Origin: Bacillota bacterium
GTDB taxonomy: Bacteria > Bacillota > Limnochordia > Darwinibacteriales > Darwinibacteriaceae
DNA length: 5,716 bases
NCBI GenBank assembly: GCA_012518325.1
Contig: JAAYSR010000268.1
Coordinates: 1 to 5,716 of the forward strand
Direction of reading: 5' to 3'
Shown here: piece by piece, positions 1 to 5,716 of the stretch
Layout of the letters: each line of letters begins with the position of its first letter
How positions within the stretch are numbered: the first letter of the stretch is position 1
The notes under the pieces: generated by a model
The model's database searches: none
Told to the model about the DNA's origin: nothing
The model's input: the letters and a program-made list of their open reading frames with translations, nothing else
Made by a program: the position numbers and the translations under genes

Positions 1-59
1 AAACTAAGGCTCAAAATCAAAACTACAACCGCAAGCAACATACTGCCTGTTCTAACCAT
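1..59 (-). CDS. Partial gene with signal-peptide-like N-terminus, cut by window edge
   Basis: Only the first 19 codons are in the window: MVRTGSMLLAVVVLILSLS, reading from the ATG at 57-59 off the left edge. One basic residue followed by a long hydrophobic stretch looks like a secretion signal or a membrane anchor; no lipoprotein cysteine or cleavage site is reached before the edge. Support for a real start comes from AAAGGAG at 67-73 with a 7-base spacer, and from its position after the phoR terminator on the same strand. An internal ATG at codon 7 is possible but has no matching ribosome site. The product cannot be identified. A phosphate-related exported protein such as a binding protein or phosphatase would fit the neighbourhood, but nothing seen proves it. 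No convincing promoter is visible between the terminator and this gene. Confidence 0.55.
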   Translation of the reverse strand, partial: MVRTGSMLLAVVVLILSLS

Positions 60-90
60 GTCAACACTCCTTTGAGTTTTGTTGTTGACA
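59..90 (-). repeat. Inverted repeat bracketing a ribosome binding site
   Basis: A perfect 8-base inverted repeat, TGTCAACA at 83-90 (minus-strand reading) and TGTTGACA at 59-66, is separated by 16 bases. The spacer contains the Shine-Dalgarno AAAGGAG (67-73) of the partial gene at 1-59, and the last base of the downstream arm is the A of that gene's ATG. The arrangement could be a regulator-binding dyad or an RNA hairpin that presents or hides the start site. Its function is inference; the repeat itself is directly visible. Confidence 0.5.
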
Positions 91-143
91 CGATTGTTAC
101 TAAATGGACCAAGCCTTCCTCCCTTAGTTCAAAAATTAAATAG

Positions 144-170
144 AAAAAACGCCCAATGTGCGTTGGACGT
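144..170 (-). terminator. Rho-independent terminator after phoR
   Basis: On the minus strand the sequence reads ACGTCCAA, a CGCACA loop, then TTGGGCGT, followed directly by a T-run (TTTTTCTATTTAATTTTT). The 8-pair stem includes one G-U wobble. That wobble becomes a C-A mismatch if the plus strand is transcribed, so the element is directional and suits the minus-strand operon. It lies 23 bases past the phoR stop and probably ends the pst-phoU-phoPR transcript. Confidence 0.88.
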
Positions 171-192
171 TTCTTCTCCCTCCGTTAAGCAC

Positions 193-1875
193 TCAAAACT
201 CGAGCGTAATCGTTGTGCCGACTCCTTCCTGGCTCTGTAAATGTATACTTGCCCCGTGGTAGGCTGCTGCGTGCTTGACAATGGCCAGGCCTAAGCCTGT
301 TCCGCCAGTCGCTCGAGAGTGACTCTTGTCCACTCGGTAGAACCGTTCAAAAATCCGTTCATGGTGTTGGGCAGGAATTCCCTGGCCATTATCGGCAACT
401 TTAAGAACAACCTTGTCCCCTTCCCGCAGGCAGCTGACCTCCACCTTCCCGCCATCCTCCCCGCTGTACTTAATGGCATTGTCACATAGGTTATAGATCA
501 TTTCAAAGAGTATGCCGGGGTCACCCATAACTTCAGCTGATTGGCCAGCAAGCACAAACTCAACATTCTTCGCTGCAGCCAAGGGCTCCAATCTTGCTTT
601 GACTTCCTTGATCAAATGGTATAGATCCACCTTTTCCTTCTCTGCCATATCAACCCGTTCGTCAAGGCGGGAGAGCTTTAAAATGTCATCTACCAGTTTA
701 GAAAGGCGCTGAGCCTCATCATGAATCCTCCCTGCAAACTCAGGCACATCTGCTGGACTTACCAGATCATTTTTTAAAACTTCGGCAAGACTGGATATGG
801 CCGTCAAAGGTGTCCTAAGTTCGTGGGAGACGTTAGCGGAAAACTCCTTGCGCATACGTTCCGACTCCTGTTTTTCTGTAACATCAACCAAGATGATAAT
901 TACACCCTGCGTTTTTTCATGCTCGCCCGCAATCGGGCTGACGAGAAGCTCGTAATGCTTTCCCCCAATGGTCAGCATACTTTGGTCAGTGTATCCGCCC
1001 AATCCTTGTTCTACTGACCTACGCAGCTCGGGATCGCGATTAAATGTCAACAGGCTCCTACCGATAAATTCTGATATCTCACTTCCCGGACTGCCTAGGA
1101 TGCTGTGCGCACTCGAGTTCATGTAGACGATCCTGGCTGAGTGATCTAAGAGAATCAGGCCCTCCGCTAAATAGGTCGTAATGGTCTGAAAACGCTCCTG
1201 CTGCCTCTGCAGTTCAACCATGTGCTTTCTTAAACCTTTGTTCTGACTGTTGATTCTAAGCAGAAGTGGGGAGAGTTCAGCATACACGTCATTTCCCAAT
1301 GGGTCATCAAGATTTAACCCATTGATTGGAGTGATAATAGCATTAGCCATCCTATCGCCAAGCCAAAATGCGACTAAGGTTATGCCAATAATGAGCAGGA
1401 CAATTAACGACAGCATTTGGTAGAGGGTAGATGGAATACTCTCTGTTTCCTTAGCAAAGCGCACCACATTGCCGTCATCCATTAACAGGGCAAAATACAG
1501 GATGTGCCTATCTAAAGTTGCAGACAGCCTGCCTACCTCTGCCTCACCTTGCTCAAGGGCCAGTACAACTTCTTTGCGGTCAGCGTGGTTTTCCATCTCA
1601 GAAGCATTTGCCCAATTGTCATAAAGCACCCGGCCGTCGGGTGCTATAATAGTAAGCCGAGTATGATCATTGCGCTGCAGTGCCTCCAACTTCATGAGTC
1701 GCAGAACAGGTGAATTTTCTTCAACTAAAGCCATGATAAACTCGGCATCAGCACGCAGTTCTAAACTTGTCCTGTCCAGATGGGCGTTATAGACAACGAT
1801 CACAGAAGCAACAGAAGAGATCAAGACAGCAATAAGTGTCAAGATCACCATTCTGCTTAAAATGGTCTCTTTCAT
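193..1875 (-). CDS. phoR: Phosphate-sensing histidine kinase PhoR
   Basis: This 560-residue membrane histidine kinase pairs with PhoP. Transmembrane helix 1 is at about residues 9-29. An extracytoplasmic region at about 30-152 has a Cache/PDC-like look (RLTIIAPDGRVLYDN, then NHADRKEV). Helix 2 is at about 153-172. A short HAMP-like linker and coiled region follow at about 173-228, then a PAS domain at about 228-335 (LAEGLILLDHSARIVYMN). The HisKA H-box SHELRTPL has its phospho-accepting histidine at 351. The ATPase domain carries the N box (N462, DNAIKYS), the G1 box DNGQGI at 495-500, the F box FERFYRVD at 509-516 and the G2 box GTGLGLAIVKH at 525-535. All catalytic motifs are intact. The ATG overlaps the phoP stop (ATGA) and has AGGAG 7 bases upstream. 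This is the Bacillus-like sensor architecture, not the E. coli form lacking a large outer domain. A terminator follows 23 bases after the stop. Confidence 0.94.
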   Translation of the reverse strand: MKETILSRMVILTLIAVLISSVASVIVVYNAHLDRTSLELRADAEFIMALVEENSPVLRLMKLEALQRNDHTRLTIIAPDGRVLYDNWANASEMENHADRKEVVLALEQGEAEVGRLSATLDRHILYFALLMDDGNVVRFAKETESIPSTLYQMLSLIVLLIIGITLVAFWLGDRMANAIITPINGLNLDDPLGNDVYAELSPLLLRINSQNKGLRKHMVELQRQQERFQTITTYLAEGLILLDHSARIVYMNSSAHSILGSPGSEISEFIGRSLLTFNRDPELRRSVEQGLGGYTDQSMLTIGGKHYELLVSPIAGEHEKTQGVIIILVDVTEKQESERMRKEFSANVSHELRTPLTAISSLAEVLKNDLVSPADVPEFAGRIHDEAQRLSKLVDDILKLSRLDERVDMAEKEKVDLYHLIKEVKARLEPLAAAKNVEFVLAGQSAEVMGDPGILFEMIYNLCDNAIKYSGEDGGKVEVSCLREGDKVVLKVADNGQGIPAQHHERIFERFYRVDKSHSRATGGTGLGLAIVKHAAAYHGASIHLQSQEGVGTTITLEF

Positions 1876-2561
1876 GACTGCTCTCCTTTTTCCACAAATT
1901 TATAGCCAAGCCCCCGGATCGTCTTAATACAGCTTCCGTAATCCCCCAATTTTTGCCTGATGTTACCTATATGGACATCCACTGTCCTAGTTTCAACATC
2001 ACTGTCATAGCCCCAGACCAGACTAAGCAATTCATCGCGGGTAAACACCCTGCCCTTGCTCTTCATCAGGGTATGGAGCACCCCAAATTCTTTGAGGGCA
2101 AAATCCACTTCTTCACCGTCAACTCTAACGACATGCTGCAGCAAATCAATGGTAAGTCCGCCGCTGGTCAGCACCTGCTCGCCATCGGTGGGAGATGCCC
2201 TGCGTAATCGAGCCTTAATTCGAGAAATCAGTTCCATGACCCCAAAAGGCTTAGCCATATAGTCATCGGCACCGCTGTCCAGTCCGATTACTTTCTCGAA
2301 CTCTCTTCCCTTGGCCGTGAGCAGAATCACAGGCAGTGTCGCGGTATCAGCCTGAGAACGAATCTTCTTTAAAATCTGCAGTCCATCTTCGCCGGGAAGC
2401 ATTATGTCCAGAAGAATAAGATCAGGCTTTTGCTTGGCCATTGCTTGCCAAAACTGAGCGCCGCTGGCAAATCCCTCGACCCCAAATCCGGTTGCCGTGA
2501 GAGCATATATTACTGCCGTGCGAATGGATTCATCATCTTCAACATAGTAAATTAAGCTCAT
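1872..2561 (-). CDS. phoP: Phosphate-response regulator PhoP (OmpR family)
   Basis: This 229-residue DNA-binding response regulator is the likely partner of the PhoR kinase encoded next to it. The receiver domain covers residues 1-120, with the acidic pair D9/D10, the phospho-acceptor D52 (LLDIMLPGEDG), T82 and K104 (DDYMAKPFG). The C-terminal winged helix-turn-helix spans about 130-226, with the recognition-helix region TRTVDVHIGNIRQKL at about 191-205 and the wing end TIRGLGYKF at 214-222. This is the OmpR/PhoB layout. Once phosphorylated it is expected to bind Pho-box direct repeats and activate phosphate-starvation genes, probably including this operon; no such box is visible in the window because the operon promoter lies beyond it. 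The start at 2561 has a modest purine-rich site (GAGGCGGTGG) just upstream. The TGA stop overlaps the phoR ATG by 4 bases. The name PhoP is used for the Gram-positive context; PhoB would be equivalent. Confidence 0.93.
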   Translation of the reverse strand: MSLIYYVEDDESIRTAVIYALTATGFGVEGFASGAQFWQAMAKQKPDLILLDIMLPGEDGLQILKKIRSQADTATLPVILLTAKGREFEKVIGLDSGADDYMAKPFGVMELISRIKARLRRASPTDGEQVLTSGGLTIDLLQHVVRVDGEEVDFALKEFGVLHTLMKSKGRVFTRDELLSLVWGYDSDVETRTVDVHIGNIRQKLGDYGSCIKTIRGLGYKFVEKGEQS

Positions 2562-2579
2562 TATTCCACCGCCTCAATT

Positions 2580-3230
2580 CTACGAACTTCGCCGATGAAC
2601 TCCTGTAATAGAAAACTCCACCCACTCTGCAATGTTTACAGCATGGTCTCCTATACGTTCAAAATACTTGGCAATCATGAGCAGATCCAGAGCCTGGCTC
2701 CCGTTACGGACGTCTTGAGAAATCATACCGATCAGATCTTCCTTGACAGCATCAAAGTAATCATCCACAATATCATCATTTTCAATGACAGTCCGGGCCT
2801 TATCCAAGTCTCCCCGCACATAGGCATCTACCGCTTCTGTCACCATTTTTGCAGTTTCTTCCGCCATGAGGCTAATGTGCTCCAGTTTCTTGATATACGG
2901 AGTGTCAGCCAGGAGGAGGGCAATTTCTGAAATGTCTGCTGCCTGGTCACCTATTCTTTCCATATCGGTGATCATTTTTAAGGCAGCTGACACTGTTCTC
3001 AGATCCCTAGCTACAGGCTGCTGCTGCAAAATCAACTTCAGGCAAAGTGCTTCAATATCCTTTTCCTTCTGGTCAATCTGTTCGTCAAAGTCAATTGTCT
3101 TTTGGGCATGTTCTTTATCCTGATCAATAAGTGCTTTGATCGTCATGGCAATAGCAGTTTCAATCAAAGAGCCCATCACAATCAGCTCATTGTTCAACTG
3201 CTCCAGCTGTGCATCAAATCCTCTGCGCAT
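2580..3230 (-). CDS. phoU: Phosphate transport system regulatory protein PhoU
   Basis: PhoU is a cytoplasmic, all-helical protein of two similar three-helix bundles. It links the Pst transporter to the PhoR kinase, damping the phosphate-starvation response and limiting phosphate uptake when phosphate is plentiful. This copy has 216 residues, a normal length. The two halves are visible as repeated metal-binding-type motifs: KMITDMERIGDQAADI at about residues 85-100 and LMIAKYFERIGDHAVNI at about 184-200. The opening MRRGFDAQLEQL is typical. The ATG at 3228-3230 overlaps the pstB TAA by one base (TAATG) and has GGGAGG 8 bases upstream, so it should be translated in step with the transporter. 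phoP begins 18 bases after its TAG stop. Placement between the transporter and the kinase genes matches the protein's known go-between role; the link to PhoR is established in E. coli and inferred here. Confidence 0.96.
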   Translation of the reverse strand: MRRGFDAQLEQLNNELIVMGSLIETAIAMTIKALIDQDKEHAQKTIDFDEQIDQKEKDIEALCLKLILQQQPVARDLRTVSAALKMITDMERIGDQAADISEIALLLADTPYIKKLEHISLMAEETAKMVTEAVDAYVRGDLDKARTVIENDDIVDDYFDAVKEDLIGMISQDVRNGSQALDLLMIAKYFERIGDHAVNIAEWVEFSITGVHRRSS

Positions 3231-3976
3231 TAGCCAAACCTCCCGGTTATATAATCTTCGGTGCGCTGATCCTGGGGCAGCGAGAAAAGCTGTTCAGTCT
3301 GTCCATACTCAATGATTTCCCCATGCAGGAAAAAAGCTGTACGATCGGAAATTCGCACCGCTTGCTGCATGTTGTGGGTCACGATCACGATCGTGTACTT
3401 GTCTTTCAGCGTCGAGATCAATTCCTCAATTTTGGCAGTAGAAATGGGATCCAAAGCGGAAGTCGGCTCGTCCATTAATAAGACCTCGGGACGGACAGCA
3501 AGAGCCCTGGCTATGCAGATACGCTGCTGCTGGCCGCCGGAAAGGCCCAATGCACTTTTCTTGAGGCGATCTTTCAGCTCGTCCCAGATGGCAGCATCCC
3601 GCAGGGATTTTTCCACTATATCGTCAAGTTTCGCCTTGCTGCGAACACCATGTGTGCGGGGTCCGTAGGCAATATTGTCATAGACTGACATGGGAAAGGG
3701 GTTTGGTTTTTGAAACACCATGCCCACCCTCTTGCGCAGCAAGTTGACATCCAGCCCTTGGATGTTTTTGCCATCAAGGTGCACTTCTCCTTCAATTCTG
3801 CAGCCTTCGACCAAATCGTTCATTCTATTTAGGGTCTTAATCATGGTAGACTTTCCGCAACCCGAAGGGCCGATAAATGCAGTGATTTCATTCTCCCGAA
3901 TCGCCAGGCTGACATTTTTCAATGCCTGGAAGTCACCATAGTACAAGTTCAGATTGGAAACATTGATCTTCTCCAT
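3230..3976 (-). CDS. pstB: Phosphate ABC transporter ATP-binding protein PstB
   Basis: This is the cytoplasmic ATPase that powers phosphate import through PstA and PstC. With the start chosen here it has 248 residues, close to the usual PstB length. Walker A GPSGCGKST is at residues 36-44, the Q-loop FQKPNPFP at 88-95 (PNPFP is typical of PstB), the signature LSGGQQQR at 145-152, Walker B with DEPTSALDP ending at about 177, and the switch histidine in VTHN at about 201. The C-terminus YITGRFG is also family-typical. The longest open frame begins at 4024 and adds 16 residues (MACQRVWLDV...), but that ATG has no Shine-Dalgarno and lies within pstA. The ATG at 3976 has GGAAAGGA (3985-3992) eight bases upstream, is one base after the pstA stop, and gives the MEKINVSNLNLYYG opening typical of the family. 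The TAA stop shares one base with the phoU ATG. Confidence 0.96.
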   Translation of the reverse strand: MEKINVSNLNLYYGDFQALKNVSLAIRENEITAFIGPSGCGKSTMIKTLNRMNDLVEGCRIEGEVHLDGKNIQGLDVNLLRKRVGMVFQKPNPFPMSVYDNIAYGPRTHGVRSKAKLDDIVEKSLRDAAIWDELKDRLKKSALGLSGGQQQRICIARALAVRPEVLLMDEPTSALDPISTAKIEELISTLKDKYTIVIVTHNMQQAVRISDRTAFFLHGEIIEYGQTEQLFSLPQDQRTEDYITGRFG

Positions 3977-3977
3977 A

Positions 3978-4835
3978 TTAGCTGTCCTTTCCAAAACGTC
4001 TAGCCAGACCCGCTGACAGGCCATTAATCATAAGCACAATCACTAAAAGCACAACAGCCGTGGCAAACGCCTCGTCCGTGTTAAACCCCTCCGACGAAAG
4101 AGTGTATAAATGAATGGCTAATGTTCTCCCTGAAGACGAAAGACTTTGGGCAACTTTTGGCACGGTTCCGGCAGTATAAATCAAAGCGGCGGTCTCTCCC
4201 ACTATACGGCCAATACCTAGGATGACACCCGACAGTATCCCTGGTATTGCGGCAGGCAAGACTATGCGAAAGACTGTGCGCAGTTTGCCAGCGCCCAGGG
4301 CAAGACTAGCCTCCCGAAAACTGCCCGGAATCGATAAGAGGGCCTCTTCTGCAGTTCGCATGATCAGAGGCAAAATCATGATCGACAAGGTCATAGACCC
4401 AGCGATGATCGAATAACCCCAGCCTAAATAGATGACAAAAAACAACATGCCGAACAGGCCGTATACAATGGAGGGAATACCAGAGAGCGTCTCTGCCGTG
4501 ATGCGAACAACTTCTACCATTTTGTTTCCCTTCTTGGCATACTCAGACAGGTAAATGGCAGAAAACACTCCTAGGGGAACTGTCACAACCAAGGAAATTC
4601 CAATGACAATAAGGGTGTTAATTAGGGCCGGCATGAGTGAAACGTTAGTGCTGTCATAGTCCCAGGCAAATAAAGATAGTTTGAGATGAGGCACTCCGCG
4701 GATGATGATATAGGATAGCAGAAAAAGCAGCGCGCCGAGGGTAAGTAGGGATGCGACAATCACGGACAACTTGACTAGAAAAGAGAAGGGGTGACGGCGT
4801 ATAGCAGCTAGTGCAGGCTTGGATTTAGTTCCCAT
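3978..4835 (-). CDS. pstA: Phosphate ABC transporter permease PstA
   Basis: This 285-residue protein is the second membrane subunit of the phosphate importer and pairs with PstC. It has a short basic cytoplasmic N-terminus (KSKPALAAIRRHP), a first membrane helix at about residues 22-46, and further hydrophobic segments near 70-97, 120-138, 141-160, 195-220 and 258-278. The EAA loop is at about residues 175-200 (EASLALGAGKLRTVFRIVLP), followed by GIGRIVGETAAL, the PstA form of the conserved permease motif. ETLSGIPSIVYGLFG at about 115-129 is also characteristic of phosphate permeases. The ATG at 4835 has a strong GAGGAGGA Shine-Dalgarno and lies inside the 3' end of pstC, implying translational coupling. 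The TAA stop is one base before the likely pstB start. Length is normal and nothing appears broken. Confidence 0.96.
   Translation of the reverse strand: MGTKSKPALAAIRRHPFSFLVKLSVIVASLLTLGALLFLLSYIIIRGVPHLKLSLFAWDYDSTNVSLMPALINTLIVIGISLVVTVPLGVFSAIYLSEYAKKGNKMVEVVRITAETLSGIPSIVYGLFGMLFFVIYLGWGYSIIAGSMTLSIMILPLIMRTAEEALLSIPGSFREASLALGAGKLRTVFRIVLPAAIPGILSGVILGIGRIVGETAALIYTAGTVPKVAQSLSSSGRTLAIHLYTLSSEGFNTDEAFATAVVLLVIVLMINGLSAGLARRFGKDS
3985..3992 (-). promoter_or_regulatory. Ribosome binding site that sets the pstB start
   Basis: On the minus strand this reads GGAAAGGA and ends 8 bases before the ATG at 3974-3976. It lies inside the last codons of pstA. The alternative upstream ATG at 4022-4024 is preceded by GATTGTGCTTATGATTA, which has no Shine-Dalgarno character, so this site supports the shorter pstB. 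Confidence 0.75.
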
Positions 4836-5688
4836 GGCTAGTCCTCCTCTTAATCACTGAAAAAAGCAGGTTAATGATGAGAATGAACACAAACAGAACT
4901 ACACCAGTGGCAATTAAAGAGCCACGATGCAAGCCAAAGGCATAGCCCATTTCCAACACCACGTTAGTAGTCAGTGTCCGTACACCTTGCAGTATACTGG
5001 AAGGAACCCTAGCCTGGTTGCCTGCGACCATGACCACCGCCATAGTTTCGCCAATAGCACGCCCCACGCCTAAAATAACAGAGGCAAGGATGCCTGATTT
5101 AGCTGCAGGGACTACTGTTGCAAACACCGCCCGTTCGTGGGTTGCCCCAAGGGCCACGGCCCCTTCATAGTATTCTCTCGGTACCGTTCGGATAGCAGAT
5201 TCACTGACCCCGATAATGGTCGGCAGGATCATGATACCCAGCAAAATAGACGCAGACAGAATGCTATACCCCGAACCGCCCAGATAGTTTCTGACAAAGG
5301 GGACAATTACCATTAAACCAAAAAACCCGTAGACCACTGATGGAATCCCCGCCAAAAGCTGAATCGCTGGCTTTACCACCCGATATAAACTCGCTGGACA
5401 ATACTGGGACAAAAAAATGGCGGTTAAAACCCCTATGGGCACACCGATCAGAATGGCACCTGCTGTGACATAAATGCTTCCTACAATCATTGGGAAGATC
5501 CCAAATGACTGCGGCAAGTCCATCGGCGCCCAAAGACGACCGAGGAGAAAGTCACGGAATCCAATCTCCCCCATCGCCGGCAGTCCATTGGCAAATAAGA
5601 AAATGCAGATAAGCGCAACTGCCAATATTGATACCAGGGCGGCCAAGAAAAACACTGCATGCATTACTTTTTCCATCTGAATTCTCAT
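4825..5688 (-). CDS. pstC: Phosphate ABC transporter permease PstC
   Basis: This 287-residue integral membrane protein is one of the two permease subunits of the high-affinity phosphate importer PstSCAB; with PstA it forms the phosphate channel in the cytoplasmic membrane. Hydrophobic segments are visible near residues 11-33, 65-95, 108-132, 142-160, 198-222 and 258-279, fitting the six-helix family plan. The ABC permease cytoplasmic loop (EAA motif), which docks on the ATPase, lies at about residues 175-205 (EGAVALGAT, then VVPAAKSGI), followed by GVGRAIGETMA, typical of PstC. Length is normal for the family. The start ATG at 5688 is preceded by GGGGAG (5696-5701) with a 7-base spacer. Its last 11 bases overlap pstA. 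The pstS gene normally found just upstream is not in the window; only 28 bases precede the start. Assignment as PstC rather than PstA rests on motif wording and gene order. Confidence 0.96.
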   Translation of the reverse strand: MRIQMEKVMHAVFFLAALVSILAVALICIFLFANGLPAMGEIGFRDFLLGRLWAPMDLPQSFGIFPMIVGSIYVTAGAILIGVPIGVLTAIFLSQYCPASLYRVVKPAIQLLAGIPSVVYGFFGLMVIVPFVRNYLGGSGYSILSASILLGIMILPTIIGVSESAIRTVPREYYEGAVALGATHERAVFATVVPAAKSGILASVILGVGRAIGETMAVVMVAGNQARVPSSILQGVRTLTTNVVLEMGYAFGLHRGSLIATGVVLFVFILIINLLFSVIKRRTSHGN

Positions 5689-5716
5689 GGTTTCTCTCCC
5701 CAGACGTAGAATACTG

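Noticed and set aside
23..112. A 29-codon minus-strand frame starting with TTG, about 5 bases after GGGAGGAAGG, overlapping the start of the partial gene in another frame
   Set aside because: It needs a rare TTG start, its peptide has no recognisable features, and the in-between ATG with AAAGGAG is a much better start. It could be a short leader peptide, but nothing beyond the ribosome-site resemblance supports it.
85..113. TTGACA at 85-90 on the plus strand as a -35 promoter box
   Set aside because: The hexamer 17 bases on (108-113, ACCAAG) is not a -10 box, and everything to the right on the plus strand is antisense to phoR. The TTGACA is better explained as an arm of the inverted repeat.
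1953..2262. Plus-strand open frames opposite phoP
   Set aside because: They are antisense shadows of a clearly conserved gene, with no ribosome sites or recognisable protein features.
3386..3395. Perfect 10-base palindrome CACGATCGTG
   Set aside because: It lies within pstB in codons for the conserved TIVIVTHN strand, so codon constraint and chance explain it; no second copy or regulatory context is seen.
2595..3668. Plus-strand open frames opposite phoU and pstB
   Set aside because: They lie entirely or almost entirely antisense to well-supported genes, have low-complexity or cysteine/serine-rich translations, and match no family.
5689..5716. Possible promoter or pstS end upstream of pstC
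   Set aside because: Only 28 bases are available; beyond the pstC ribosome site there is no recognisable promoter box, terminator or coding signal that can be supported.

Overview
The window holds a compact, almost gap-free block of six complete genes, all on the minus strand. Read in the direction of transcription (from high to low coordinates) they are pstC, pstA, pstB, phoU, phoP and phoR. Together they encode the membrane and ATPase parts of the high-affinity phosphate ABC transporter, its regulator PhoU, and the PhoP/PhoR phosphate-sensing two-component system. The block ends in a good Rho-independent terminator just after phoR. Past the terminator, the first 59 bases hold the start of another minus-strand gene that runs off the window edge. 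The phosphate-binding protein gene pstS is not in the window. It would be expected upstream of pstC, beyond position 5716.

The sequence suggests a Firmicute, most likely a member of the Clostridia of the Peptococcaceae/Desulfitobacterium-Desulfosporosinus type. The reasons are strong purine-rich Shine-Dalgarno sites in front of nearly every gene, PhoP/PhoR of the Gram-positive type (extracytoplasmic sensor, PAS, HisKA, HATPase; OmpR-type regulator), balanced base composition and a PhoU of the clostridial style. This assignment rests on protein appearance only.

Layout: pstC 4825-5688, pstA 3978-4835 (11-base overlap), pstB 3230-3976 (1-base gap, using a start 16 codons inside the longest ORF), phoU 2580-3230 (1-base overlap), phoP 1872-2561 (18-base gap), phoR 193-1875 (4-base ATGA overlap), terminator about 144-170, leader with an inverted repeat 59-90, and a partial gene 1-59. 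The tight spacing implies one transcript with translational coupling, so transporter, PhoU and the two-component system should be made together. The expected working model, from the known biology of these families, is that PstSCAB imports phosphate, PhoU relays transporter status to PhoR, and PhoR phosphorylates PhoP, which probably controls this same operon.

I see no undescribed system here. The most interesting non-routine detail is the perfect 8-bp inverted repeat that brackets the ribosome binding site of the partial downstream gene.
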